64,000 nucleotides of DNA from Dipteris shenzhenensis (GCA_047967505.1 CM106538.1); one strand, 5' to 3'; positions 21,501 to 35,300 are shown, numbered from the stretch's first letter. Program-made: numbers and translations. Notes: a model not told the origin generated them from the letters alone.

Positions 21501-24500
21501 AGCTTTCAATCGGACTTTGAGATCTGCAATTACTTCCTCATTTGATCCGGTGAGCAGCATGTCATCTACATAAAGAATGATGACCAAAATATCCCCCCCA
21601 TCCTTCTTGATGTAGAGGGTGCTCTCAGTTGGACTATTGTGCAGCCCCTTGCTGGTTAGAAAGGCATCAATTTTGGCATACCATGCACATGGGGCTTGTT
21701 TCAGCCCATACAAAGCTTTATTCAGCTTGCATACCTGATGTGCATTTCCTGAAATTTCAAAGCTCGGAGGTTGTTTGACATAAACCTCTTCCAACAAGTC
21801 TCCATTAAGGAAAACTGTTTTAATGTCCAACTGATGAACATTCCATTCAAAATTTGCAGGCATTGCTATAACTGACCTGATGGTGATCATTCTGGATGTA
21901 GGAGCAAAAGTCTCCTCATAATCTATGTCCTTTTTCTAAGCATATCCTTTTGCAACCAGCCTTGCCTTGTACCCGATCAATGGACCCATCTGGCTTTCTT
22001 CTGACTTTGAAAACCCAACATGTACCTATGGCATTCTTGCCTGATGGCAAATCCACGACATCCAAGTCTGATTTTTATGAATGGATTGCAATTCATCACG
22101 CATGGCATTCATCCAATGCACATTATCCTTTGCTTCTTTCAAATGTCTCAGGCTCCTCATCAGAAGAGTACCTGCATAAGCTCATTCAACTGAAAGAGCC
22201 CCCCCTGTGTACCTTACTGCACTACGAGTCCTGTTAGGCAATGGAGCCTCAAGCTTACTCTCCCTGAGAGTTTGAAGCAACCAATTCAGGACTGTTTTGG
22301 CTGCATGTATCTCTTGAATTTCTTGCCTGACAACTTCATCCACACCTTGAGGTTGTACTCAATCAGCTGGGGGCTGAATCTGTACATATGGATCTGGCGG
22401 AGGTTGCTGTCAATTCTAAGTTTCAGCGGGGGAACCAAATGCTATAGGAAGCATCCCCTCAAACACATTATTTGAAGAGGCTGGAATCTGAAATTCAGCA
22501 TGTGTATGTGCAGAATTTTCAGAGAATATAACATCTCTATTAACAAAAATCTTGCGTGTAGCAGGATTGTAGAGACGATAGCCTTTGCTTTGTAAACTAT
22601 ATCTCACAAAAATGCATTTGAGTGCCTTATCTGACAACTTGTGTTTGAACTCCACAGGCACGTGGGCATATGCAGCACAACCAAAAACTCTGAAATGGTC
22701 CACTGAAGGCTTTCTTCCATGCCAGCCTTTGTAGGATCCCGATTTGAAATATAGTTGGCACACATGAGGCCCTCTAGCCAAAACCTGTGAGGCAACTTCT
22801 TACTTGTGAGCATGCATCTATCCATTTCCATGGCAATGCGATTCTTCCGCTCAGCTTTGCCACTCTGTTGAGGTGTAAGCCTCACTGTAAGCTGATGCAT
22901 GATGCCTTTTTCTTTCAAAAATGTCTCAAATTCATGAGACATATACTCCCCCCCTCGATCTCTTCGAAGTGTCTGCACCTTGAGTGCTATCTCATTCTCA
23001 ACCATAGACACATAGTGTTTGAAATGCATAAACACTTCTGATTTTGCCTTGAGACCATAGACCCAAGTGTGGTTGGTAAAGTCATCTATGAATGTAACAA
23101 AATAGAGATAACCCCCAAAAGCAAGTGTCCTCATGGGACCGCAGACATCACTGTGAATAAGCTGTAATTTCCGTGTAGCTTTCACTGCACCATCCTTTTT
23201 GAAGGGAAGTCTATGCATTTTGCCAAGAATGCAGCCTTCACATGCATGAGGAGGAGGCGACTCCAAGGGAGGCAATGCATCAACCATATCATGCCTCTGA
23301 AGTGTCATTAAGCTGCCATAGTTCATGTGCCCATACCTGGCATGCCATAGCTCTGCATTCTGCATCGCAGCAGTGGGAGTGCTAACTGATAATGCAAGAT
23401 GGGATCTTTTTTCATATAGATCAAGCTAAAAAAGACCCCAATACAAAGTGCCAGACAACATCAAATCATAGTCATTTTCTTTGTCTCTGACTGCACACTT
23501 GTCATCATAAAAAACAACCTGAAATCCTCCTCTATTGAGTGAGGACACTGAAAGCAAATTCTTATTTATCCCTGGCACATAGAGAACATCTGAAATTCTG
23601 AAATCTGTGCCATCAGTGGATGTGAGAATAATGTCTCCCACTCCACACACTGAATAAGAAGAATTATTCGCACAAGTTACCTTCTTGGTGGGTGAAGAAT
23701 GCAGAGTTACAAACAGACTCTTCTTGGAAGTGATGTGCTTTGAAGCACCACTGTCAAAATACCAAGTATGAAGTGTCTCATCAATACTAAAGGAGCATTC
23801 ATTCTTTGAAGGATCATAACTGCAAGTCAAGAAAGCATATGGGTCATCATCATTAGTGACTGTAATATCAGAACTACCCACTAAAAAATATGAAGTGCAA
23901 GACAAAAAGGCATAGTGCTCTTCAACAGAGTGGGTTGCAACATCTCCTCCATCATGAGAATGTGGAACTGATGCATTTGACACAGCCATACTGGAATCCC
24001 TTTTCTTCTCTTTGGCTATGCGCTTCTTACACTCTCCAATATAATGACTTGGCTTCTTGCAATAATGACAGATGCCCTTCTTTTTCTACTTATTTGTATC
24101 ACCCTTTGCCTTATAAGAAGGCTGTCCAAAATCAGCTTTATGCTGATGTGTGGGCTGATTGGCATGTGGCTTTTGTTGCCCTTTACCCTTGGGCTTGAAC
24201 TTGGAGAGCATAGCATGCTCGCCAGCCCAAGTTGTCATATTTCTGCGAGTTTGTTCCTCCTGTAACAGAAGTCCTACCAACTCGTGAAAGGAGAGAGGAT
24301 TGCTGCCCCCCCTCAATGACAAATTCAGCGAGGTGTGGAAACCGAGATAGGACTCAGGAAGAGAGTTCAGAGTGGTGGTGATCATCTCTGAATCCGGAAT
24401 GACTTCATCATTATTTAGCAATTGTTCCTTGAGGTCCTGAAGCTTTGTGAGGTGAGAATTCATGGAATCTCCCTCCTCCATATGTGTACGGGAAAGTTCT

Positions 24501-27500
24501 CGCTTCAGAAAGGAAACCTTGGCATCATTTCTTTTCTGCAAACATACTGTCCAGTATCTCCCAAGCTGCCATAGATGTCTTGCATAACCGAATATAAGGT
24601 ATAATGAACCTCTTGACAGAAAGAGAAATTACTGAAAGAGCTTGTGCATCTCTAGAGTCCCATCTTTTTTGCTCTGCTGTGGGAGCTCCTGGAGCGGCTG
24701 CTCCAACCACCTGTGCTGCATTTGTACCTCTACCCCTGCCTCCAGCTGTAGGAGTGATAGGTGTAGTCGATGTTTTTGGTCTTGCTTCATCTCCATTGAC
24801 ATAATCCCAAAGATGTCTGCCAACCAAGATATTGCGAACCATGAAACTCCACAAGGAGTAGTTGGTGCCATCCAACTTATCCTCTTGCGTGAGAACCCTT
24901 AACACCTCATTGGAGTTGTTCTGAGCCATTTATACCAGAAAATATAAAAAAATACAGAAGACTGACCAAGTGAAATCTCTTCCTGGGATATAAAATGGAC
25001 AAGTAAAATCTGCAAAGAAAAATCTGCCCACAGTGACAAATATTGTCACAACCTGTCAAAGGCTCAGAATGCACTTCAATTATCCTGCAAATGCTCTCCA
25101 AAACTGCCAAAAAACACTGCTTCTGCAATGTCACTCAAAATGAGTCCAAAATTGCTTGCAATATAGTCCCAAAATGCTTGTACTCTGCCAAATTGCATCA
25201 GAATGCCAAAAGCCCCAATTTCTCCAGGGAAATTGCATCCAAAAGAGGGCAAATTGTCTGAAAGCCCCAAAAATGCAAGAAATTGTTGTGTAAAGCAAAA
25301 AGCCCTAAGTTTTTGCAAGAAATTGCAACTTAGAAAGGGGCAAATTGTTTGAAAGCCCCAAATATTGCAAAATTTGCAGTGCAAAACCAAAAGCCGCAAA
25401 TTTTGGGGTGAAATTGAACTGAAATTGAGACAAATCCACAAATCCACGAAAAGCCCCAAATTTTGCAAAATGCCTGATGCACAGAATGTGCTTAAATCTG
25501 TCCAAAAATCTGCCTAGCCAAACAATGGCTCCCTATAAAATGCACGTGTGTGCATACGCAAACAAAAGAGCTCCAAAATGCACTTTGTGTCTATCGCCTG
25601 CAAGAGTAACGTGCAGGTGATTTGTACGGATGCCTGTGTATGGATGCTTGTGTACGGACGGATGATGCACAATTGTATGAACAGCTGAGGATTGCTGATG
25701 CACAACTGTACGGACGAGTGACGGTCCGTGCAATTGTACGGTAGATACATACGGTGCAGATACCTATACGGAGCAGATGCCTGTACGGACAGCAGAAGCA
25801 GGTAGTACGGGTTGCTGCCACTGTACGGAGGTACAAACGGGACAAGTACAGAACAGTACGGAAGGTTGTTAGGCATCTGCAGATTTGTACGGCGCTAAAG
25901 CTGATGTAGATTGTACGCACAACAAGTCCTTCACTTACGAAGACCTACGTGCTCTATACGGAATGGTAGGAACTGTTGTACGGACAATGACAGTGTGGGT
26001 TGGGCGTGGATTGTACGGCTGAGCAACAAAACGTAGGGCTGTAGGGACAATGTAACAGCAGAAGCTTGGGTAGCTCGACTTGCAGGAGGAGCTTGGGCAG
26101 GGAGCTGAGCTTGGCAAGGTCCAAGAGCTTGTCCTGCTCTGATACCAAATGTAGGAAATAGGAGAGTGAGAGAGCAAGAGAGCTGAACGTAAGTTTGCAA
26201 TAGATGAAGTGACTGAATACAAGAAGAGGGAAAGGTTTTGTCTAAGTGACAAAACCTTATCCTTCTCTAACCATAGTGAACTAACTGTGGTTAGGGAAAA
26301 AAACCTCTAAGGAGGGAAAAGTGCCCCTAACCTACTTATTACATTACATTGGTCACTGCTAGAATATAATAATAATTCTAACAATCGTATGTGTATAGAT
26401 TACCGTGGTTTGAATAAACTTACGATTAAGAACTGGTATCCGATTCCAAGAGTGGATGATTTATTGGATATGCTTAAAGGTGCTAAAGTTTTTAGCAAAT
26501 TGGATTCGAAATCTGGTTATCATCAACTTCATATGAAAGCTGGGGATGAACATAAGATTGCTTTTCACACTCTCACTGGACATTATGAGTTTTTGGTGAT
26601 GCCTTTTGGCCTAACTAATGCTCCAGCCACTTTCAGTAGGCTAATGAGAAGGGTTTTTCAACCCTACTTGGGAAAATTTGTCGTAGTCTTCTTTGACAAC
26701 ATTTTAGTTTTCAGCCAGAATGAGGAAGAGCATAAGGATCACCTTGCTTAGGTGATGGAGCTCCTAAGGAAGGATCGATTGTTCCTAAATACCAAGAAGA
26801 GTGAGTTCTTCAAGACAGAAATAGAGTATTTGGGACACATTGTGTCTGCTGAGGGAATTCGGGTTGACCCTACAAAGGTCAAGGCCATAATTGAATGGCC
26901 AATACTCAAAAATATACATGAGTTGAGCTTCTTCCTAGGGATGTGTAGTTATTATCGCAGATTCATTAAGAATTTTGCATGTCTTGCTTCTCCACTAACA
27001 GATTTGTTGAAGAAGCGTTCCTTGTCTGAGTGGGGAGAGGTTCACCAAGTAGCTTTTGAGGAGCTTAAGAGAACATTGGTCACTGCACCAGTGTTAACAC
27101 TTCCGGACATGGACAAAGAGTTCTTTGTTGTATGTACGGATGCGAGTGGTACCTCGATTGGAGCAGTGTTGATGCAAGGAGGGCATCCCATTGCTTATGC
27201 AAGTAGAAAACTTCAAGGGGCTGAATTGAAATATATCACGTATGAGAAGGAGTTACTAGCAATCATTCATGCTTTCAAGATTAAGACTGACCATCAAAGT
27301 ATCAAGCACTTGTTTTCTCAACCCACTGTTTCTTCAAGGCAAATCAAATGGGCTGAATATATTCAATCCTTTGGGCAACCAAATATTGAATATCAGCCAA
27401 GAAAGGAGAATTTAGTAGCTGATGCTTTGAGTAGACGGCCCCAAGTTAATCACATTTCTGTGATTAAGGAGAAAACATTAGGAGCAATGGTTGAAGCTTA

Positions 27501-29275
27501 TTCTTTAGATGAGGACTTCGCTGACATTTATGGGAAGATTCAGCGTAATGAGGTCGGGGGTTTAGAGGCTTATTCCATCGTGGATGAATACTTATTTTTG
27601 GGACGTGCCATATGTGTACCCAAAACATTTCAGTATCTAGTCATGAGTGAGTTACATGCGAGTCCATATTCTGGACATAGAGGCATTAGAGGGACCATTG
27701 ACAATATTGAGAGATACTTCCATTGGCCTAAACTTCGCAAAGGACCTTTGTTCAACAATGTGACGTATGTCAGCGCATTAGTAAGACTGCTGGTCTTTTG
27801 CAGCCTTTGCCTTTTCCCTCAGAAAGGTGGGAACACATTACAATGGATTTTGTGTCAGCTTTCCCCAAGGTTGGTCAGTTTGAGCAGATTTTCACTGTTA
27901 TAGATAGGCTGAATAAACAAACTCATTTTATTCCCTGTAAAAAGGAGTTGTCTGCTCCTGAAACAGCAAAGTTATTTATTAGGGAAATCTTTAGGTTACA
28001 TGGTTACCAAAATCTATTGTATCCGATAATGATGGTCATTTCATTAGCAACTTTTGGACAGCCCTATTGGAACCAAACTGAAATTTACTACAGCCTTCCA
28101 TCCTCAAGGAGATGGACAAAGTGAGAATGCCAATCAAACCATAATTACTTTACTTTGAGCTTATGTCCATGACCAACCTAGAAGGTGGCTAGAGTTCTTA
28201 CCCATGTTAGAGTTTGCTTATAATAACACTGTACATACTTCCACCAAGAAAGCCCCATTTGAAATCATCTATGGGCAATGTTTACCCACTCCAATAACAC
28301 ACTTGGGGGAGCGAATTTTTTGCTGCTGACCAGTTTGCTGTTTATTACAAGAAGGATGATTAAGGTTTTACTGAAGATTAAGAAGAATCAAGTCAGTGAG
28401 AGGAAGTACAAAACATGTCAAGTTAGCACCGAAGTTTTATGGTCCATTTCAGATTTCAGCAGCTTTATATCCAAAAGAAGGATCCAAAGCGTATGAGCTG
28501 AAATTACCAGCCCACTGGTGTATGAAGAATATCTTTCATGTGAGCAATTTGAAGAGATACCATGGCGATACTTCTGCGTTTTTGGATACTCAGCATCAAG
28601 AAGAACCTGAACTTGAAGATGGGACTGAAGTTCTTACTCCGGAATAGATCGTGTACCATAAAGAGAAGAGTACTCATGGAAAGAAGAGATATATGTATTT
28701 ACTGAAGTTGAAAAGCGAGCCAGCTAGTGATGCACAATGGATGGAAGAAGAGTTCTTTACAGATTTTCCACAGATACTCGCAGATTATAAAGAGGCGATG
28801 CAATTGCAGAAGTAACAAGAGAAAGTGCACATAAGAGGAAGAGGCAAGCAATAATCCAAAAGAGGACTTCTGCTCATTCAAGCAAGAGGGAGTGTCATGA
28901 CAAGAGAAATGATTATTTAGTTAATTAATAGTCATTAGAACCTTATTATTGTTAGGTGCCAATTTGATGGTGCGGTTATATGTTTGTATTTATGATCGAT
29001 CAAGCGGTGTAAATAGTACTGCCAAAACTATGTAACATTGGCCAATGATTAGTGATAAAGATGTGCACACATGTGTCTAGGTCCTAGAGGCAATAGGAAA
29101 GGGAAAGGGTGCATTAGAGTGCATTGAATGGTAGGTGCATGGGTCATAGGATAAGGGTAGGTGTAAATGGGAAGATGGAACTTGAGTGATCTCAAGGGAC
29201 ATTAATGAAAGGGTATTACCCTTTCATTGTGAATCTCACATAGCTTTCTCTCTACCACATTGTATTCATCCGCCA

Positions 29276-29321
<46 letters not shown>

Positions 29322-32300
29322 AATCCCGTCTCCCTCTCCCTCACCCTCACTGCCCCCCCTCACCAGGCCCCTACCCTTGCTCTCTCGCTGCGCTACCCCT
29401 ACGCTACCCCCTGCTCTCTCCCTGCGCTACCCCCCTCCGCTAACCCCTCCGTACCCCCTCGCTACCTCTGCTACCCCCCCCCCCGCTACCTCTGCTAACC
29501 CCCCCCGCTACCCCCTCCGCTACCTCCTTGCTAACCCCCCCGTTGCCCCCTCCGCTACCTCCCCCCCCGCTACCTTGCTACCCCCTCCTACCCTTCTTGC
29601 TAAACCCCCCGCAACCTCGCTATCCTCTAGCTAATCCCCCGCTACCTCGCTACCCCCCCGCTACATGGCTCCCCCCCCCCCCCCGGCTACCCCTTTGGCT
29701 ACCCCCTACTACCCCTCTCGCTACCCCCTCCGCTACCCCTCTCTACCCCTCGCTACCCCCTCCGTTAACCCCCCCGTTACCCCCTTCGTACCCCCTCGCT
29801 ACCCCCCCTCCCCCCCCCCGTTTTTTTTTTCCGAAGGGGGGGGAAAAAAAAAACAGCAGCTTCGACCTCCTGCAGTCCCTTCTTTGCCCCCATAATGAAG
29901 GGAATAGGGGGATGAGACAGGAGACTAGGCGGGAGACCCCTCGATCCAAATCTGCATACGCGTGGAGATGGGGAAGGGGAACGGTGACAACGCGAAAACA
30001 CAAAAGCAACTCAATCTGGAGGACTTCAATAAACGCAGCAACTGGAGTGGTTTGACAGTGGACAGCACCGCAGCCCAAAAGATAGGGGCCCACCCAAAGC
30101 CCATGCCGCTCACCACATCCTCCTCGACCTCTATGGTTACCACCACTATTTCGCCACCATCATCCGCCTCATCATCTACGCCACCTCTCTCCTCCCCCTC
30201 TCTTGCATCATCATCACAGGTCTCCTCTCCAGTAGCCTCACCACTGGCCCCACCAGCCACAGCTCCATAGTACTTTCCCCTCGTATCACCTCTACCTCTC
30301 AGTCAGCCACCCTTCATCACCTTGTCCGACCTCGCTACTCCTACATATCACTCCCCCACCCAGATCATACTGCCCCCACCCTCAGTACAACCTCAACAAC
30401 CTACCTTCATTCCAACCCCTCTCGAGATCCAGTTCCCACTTGGACCAGGACATCTTAGGCCCTCGCCAGATGCTTGGGACTTCCTATTGGCTGAGATACA
30501 CAGCATCCGGGCCCGTCAGGCAGAGCTGACACATTACACCCAGGAGCAGGCCCGATACACCCAAGGAGTAGACCTGCATTATACACGAGCAGGGCACCCT
30601 TATCCAGGGACTTAGACATGACATCACACAGCTTTGAGAGGAGCTCGGGACCCTCAGAGCAGTGCCTGGAGGGACCCCAAGCACAGATAGCCACGATACA
30701 GTCAGCTATAGCAGAGACGACTAGATGGGTGGACGTGGCAAAATGGGAGCCCGCAAAGGCAACCGTTTCAGCCGCCATACAGGAGCAGCAGCAGAGGGCT
30801 TCGAAGGCCCTCAACATCCGGATACGAGGGATCACGCAAGACAGCACCAGCACCACTACGACGCCCATGGAGAAGGTGATCACCTTTGTGACCACCACCA
30901 TGGGGGTCCTTGACCATGGCATAGAGGGAGCATGGTGTGTTGGGAGAGATCCCAACCGAGAGCAGCCCCTAGTCATTCGCTTCAGAGATTCACATGCTCG
31001 ACTAGCGACACTCCGACACCGAGCTTCTCTACGAGAGCATCCCACCCTGTCCATGGACGAGGATTTGACAGCACTATAGATTGAGGAGCGACGAGTTCTT
31101 CCGCAGTAGCGCGATGTTGCCCGCAAGGAGGGAAAATGGGCCGTGGTCCGAGATGGTAGGTTGTTGATCGGCACCCGTCAGGCTCCCACCCCTACCCCCT
31201 AGGGGGACGGGGCCTATGAGACTCAGGTTTCCGAGACCCTAGACTGCACCATTTGGAACTGTAATGGTACCTTATGGTTAGACCCAGGGAACTTCTCGGA
31301 GTTTTATACAGGACGAGACATAGTCTTTTACACGGAGACACACCAGAGGCCAGAGCATCCACTACTGATAGTCAGTGGCTACACATGGGAGTCAGCCTTC
31401 AGGGATGAGACGAGGGATACAGGAGGAATCCGAGGATCAGGTGGGGTCGCAGTATTGTACAGGTCTTCCCTCGCTGGAGCCATCTCCATTGAGAGGAAGG
31501 ATGCACACTCCCGATTCATGTGGATCCGGATCAGACGCACAGACACTCCTGACCTTTTCATAGCAATATGCTACTTCCCGCCAGACACATCCCACTTCGC
31601 CAGAGTGGCATGAGAAGAGGGTGAGACATCGTCATATGCACCCTTACATCAGGATATCCTAGACCTTTCAGCCCGCGAGGATGTTCTCCTTGTTGGGGAC
31701 TTCAACGCCAGGACGAGTACGCGACAGGCACCGGACTACCGAGACGACTCTATCATGCCACCAAACATGGACCTAGACGGAGCAGGTATGACCAGGACCT
31801 CATCGGACAGACACGGGCCTGTTACACCATATGGACACACGCTCCTTGATTTGGGTAGGATGCATGATCTCATCATCTACAACGGGCTCGACCTATGGCC
31901 CTCCTCAGGTGGTTTTACTTGCTTCCCACACGGGGGGGCCACTAGTGTAGTAGATTACATCATGGGATCCCCTACCTTCACTTCATGTATCACCGACTTC
32001 ATCGTAGCACCACTCCCTCCAGGAGCTGATCACACATACCTATTCTTCACTATCGCCACCCCACGCTTAGCCACACCACACACACCACATAGGAAGCACG
32101 ACACCTACCACGACATACACTTTGATCACAGCCTCTCACCGGCCTACTCTGGACGCCTAAACAGACTCATAATCTACATCGATCACATACCACTCATAGA
32201 GGACCGTGCTGCCCTGATTAGTCGCACACTCCACGAGGCTACCCTCCAAATCTTTCCCCACACCACACGGTCCACTAGACCACCACCTCTTGGTTCTATA

Positions 32301-35300
32301 CCCTGCAACAATTGGTACGATGCGGAGGGCAAGGCTTATCGCTGACAACTCCGACTTGAAACCAGATGTCACCTCCCGAACATACTAGACACGGTACATG
32401 CTCTCACGGATGATCCGGGGGAAACCGTCTGTACCACATCACATCATTCAGGCCGAGTTTGGTGCTTCTCCACTCCAGCTAGATGCAGCCTTTCAGACCA
32501 TCACATATCTACACCGCGTTAGATCATATGGGGACTGCACATCAGGGACACAGAGGTTGCCATGGTTGGCTCTCGATTCCTCCATGAGGTTGGCAGTAGA
32601 GGGAGACGAACGATGTTGGTATGCACAGACTCACAGATGGTTTGTGAGACTAGGGTTCCACATCGATAGGATACCTCCTTTTCAGTACAGTTTAGATGCC
32701 CCTCTAGTACTCCCATCCACCATCCCGATTGGGCCACATACCAACCAGGTCATTCGAGAGGATCTCCTGCAGCTACACACCTTTAGGACCTGGTTGGAGC
32801 CGAGGGATCTTCCAGTGAAGCTTAGTTTCTACAGAGATACTGTCTTCACATTTTGGAGGAGGGATTCATCACACCACCGGGGTACACTGAGCTTCATATG
32901 CCTCACTCACTACGGATCTCCATCGGACAGTTTCGGGTATCATCACACCGCCTCCGCATAGAGAGAGGGGATTCTTAAGAAGCATCGCTTATGCATATTG
33001 TGTGACTGTCAGGAGGTTGAGTGGGAGGAGCATTTTATTTTCAGGTGCCCAGTGTACTACGAGATCTGAGGTCACTAACACTACCTCTTCAGAGACGGCT
33101 CCGGGCTCCTTTCGAGATTCCTCGCCTACCTAGATCAGAGATGCCTCGCGGCCTTCATTCATGAGGGAGTCTGACATAGAGAGTACTTACTCAGGAGACG
33201 GGGCTTGGCCACATCATCAAACACCTCTCACAGCAGGATCACAGAGTTCTTCCATCGAGTCTCTAGCCGCCGACGTGACAGAGACCCCGACCCGACGTCC
33301 AATCTCTAGCCGCTGACGTGACAGAGACCTCGACCCGACGATCACAGCACGACACACGAGACATCGAGGGGACACACAGATCAGTCTGGGGGACCTCCCA
33401 TCATTGTTTAGACCTGGGATACGTCCCACGGAAGTCACGGTGGCTCTGGTCTTGTGTCGAGCCTCGTCCAGGAGACCGAGACGCACGGCACCCCTTGATG
33501 GGCACCAGCGTCCATCACCGACTATGCACCAGCCAGGGGGACATGACATACGGAGGATTCCGCTCTGCTCTAGTCCTTTTCTTTTCATTGTTACATCCAG
33601 ATGTATTTGATTATGTATGATCAAACTTAGGATTCAGCACGGGTGATGATGCTCGTTTCAGTAGCTCCACCCTTACTGTGATTTGTATCGGGTTTTCTTT
33701 CAGTCTCATAGACCCATCGGTCTTCCAAAGACTCTAATAAAATTTCTTTCTTTCTTTCTTTCTCCCACCTGTAGGTCGAAATAGAAACAAGTACTCTCAC
33801 AAGGCCGCTCTTCCCATTGGAGGGCCAATTGGCATTCAAATTTTGCATGCATTGCACACATTTGCATTCTCGAAAAGTCTGGTTTTTCACATATGATCAC
33901 GTCAATCAATAGATGCCACACTTTACAGCCAGGCTGTTGGATGCCTCATCTATTTGTGCAATACACGGCCTGATATTCAGTATGCAGTATCTCAGGTGAG
34001 CAGGTATATGCACAGCCCAAAGACAACACATTGGCGGGCTGTAGATCTTCGTCTCTTATTGGAGGGTCCTTCTCCAATTCTCACTGATAGTTAGAGTGCT
34101 ATAGTAGTGGCAAAAAATCATGTGTTTCATGCTCACATGAGGCACATTGAGGTTCATTATCATTATGTCAGAGAGAAGTTGCATGTAGGGGAGATCAGTA
34201 TGATCTATGTGTCAACACATGACAATGTTGTATACATCTTCACCAAAGCACTTCCACGTGAGAAGTTTGAGGCATTTCGTAGTACCCTAGACTTATTTCT
34301 TTTTGTGATTGATCACTACCTTGTACACCACATTGGCACTGCAGGGGGGTGTTAGAATTATTATCATATTCTAAGCAGTGGCCAATGTAATGTAATAAGT
34401 GGGTTAGGGGCACTTTTCCATCATTGACGTTTTTCCCCGTAACCACAGTCTAATCCCTAACTACGGTTAATGGATAAGATAGGGTCTTGTCACTTAGACA
34501 AAACCCCTCAATTCTCTTTTGTACTCACTTCATTTCAGTCCACTACTCAGTAGACTTACGTTCAGCTCACTGTCTTGCTTTCTCTTGCTTTCGATCCTAG
34601 CAAAGCTATTCAATGACACTATTTGCCTTGGCTTCCCCCGCACTTGGACACTCAACACCATCACCCCCATCCACAAGGCAGGGGATGCCATGGACCCTAG
34701 AACTACAGGACTATCATGATTGGACATGTGATGTCCAACATCTATGTAGCTGTATTGGATGCGTCAGTCAACCTGTTCGCAGAGATGAGAGGGCTCAGAG
34801 CACAGGGTCAGGCCGGTTTCAAGCGAGACCACGGGACCATGGATCACATACTCACACTCAAGAGTGTCATTGAGGAGGCCAAATCACGGAAGGAGAGGGT
34901 ATATTGCTACTTTGTGGATTTCCGCAAAGCCTTTGACACAGTACCTCAAGCTCGTCTCATCACACGCCTACAGACACTGGGATTTGATCAGGAGATCATC
35001 TGGGCAGTCATGGCACTTTATGAGAGAATCTCACGCCGAGTTCGGACAGGCGCAGGTTGGACAGATGAGATCTTGAGTACCATAGGGGTCAAACAAGGTT
35101 GTCCCTTATCACTGACCCTGTTTGGCCTCTACATCAATGAGCTTGAGACTGTCATGGGGGTCGAACCCTAAACCCTAAACCGGTTTGCAGGTCATGATCT
35201 TTAACACCTCTCGAGCAAACATGCAATGGAAGCACTTCACTTTCACTTTCGGTGGGTCACCAGTTGAGATCGTATCCTCATATACCTACTTGGGGGTCAT

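Larger units (their letters stand above)
20366..26383 (-). mobile_element. Copia-1, complete with LTRs, nested in gypsy-2 (TSD ATCGT)
   Basis: Ty1/copia element of 6,018 bp on the minus strand. LTRs are at 20366-20593 and 26150-26383, both read on minus as TGTTAGAATT...CTACA. Perfect 5-bp target duplications ATCGT flank it (20361-20365 and 26384-26388). Reading leftwards: PBS, a long repetitive leader (25900-24950), Gag, protease, integrase, RT and RNase H. The LTRs differ by several substitutions and small indels, and pol has many stops, so it is not recent. It interrupts the RT gene of gypsy-2. Confidence 0.95.
20162..28820 (+). pseudogene. Gypsy-2 RT, RNase H, integrase and C-terminal domain, broken and interrupted
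   Basis: RT starts at 20162 ([39 protein letters not shown]) and resumes at 26384 ([39 protein letters not shown]). The catalytic box reads FFDN instead of FFDD. RNase H follows ([32 protein letters not shown], then a short deletion before [10 protein letters not shown], and ADALSRRP at about 27430). Integrase runs about 27640-28270 ([32 protein letters not shown] in another frame). The C-terminal part at 28380-28820 ([38 protein letters not shown]) resembles the post-integrase and chromodomain-like tail. Stops and shifts throughout. Confidence 0.87.
18355..29276 (+). mobile_element. Ty3/gypsy-2, 5' truncated, split by copia-1
   Basis: Chromovirus-like gypsy element in two parts, 18355-20365 and 26384-29276, with copia-1 between them. 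The order is Gag, protease, RT, RNase H, integrase, C-terminal domain and 3' LTR. The 5' LTR and PBS are missing: the left side joins a copia remnant near 18350. The two parts of the RT rejoin in frame across the copia insertion, once one TSD copy is removed. The right end is approximate because no 5' LTR is available; the LTR begins TGTCATGACA at about 28895. Confidence 0.88.
29388..33770 (+). mobile_element. LINE-C: L1-like LINE lacking its reverse transcriptase
   Basis: Same family as LINE-A/B/D. A C-rich 5' region is followed by ORF1 (ATG at 29968 to about 31200), endonuclease (31230-32345), then a jump to the post-RT 3' domain at about 32395 ([20 protein letters not shown]). The RT is gone: the sequence that holds KAFDT and YADD in LINE-A and LINE-B is missing, a deletion of roughly 1.5-2 kb. 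The 3' end has the family hairpin (33710-33732), CTCTAATAAA and (CTTT)n at 33745-33765. The 5' end is approximate. Confidence 0.87.

Noticed and set aside
29186-30055. Proline/leucine-rich ORFs of 85-175 residues
   Set aside because: They translate the CT microsatellite and the C-rich minisatellite.
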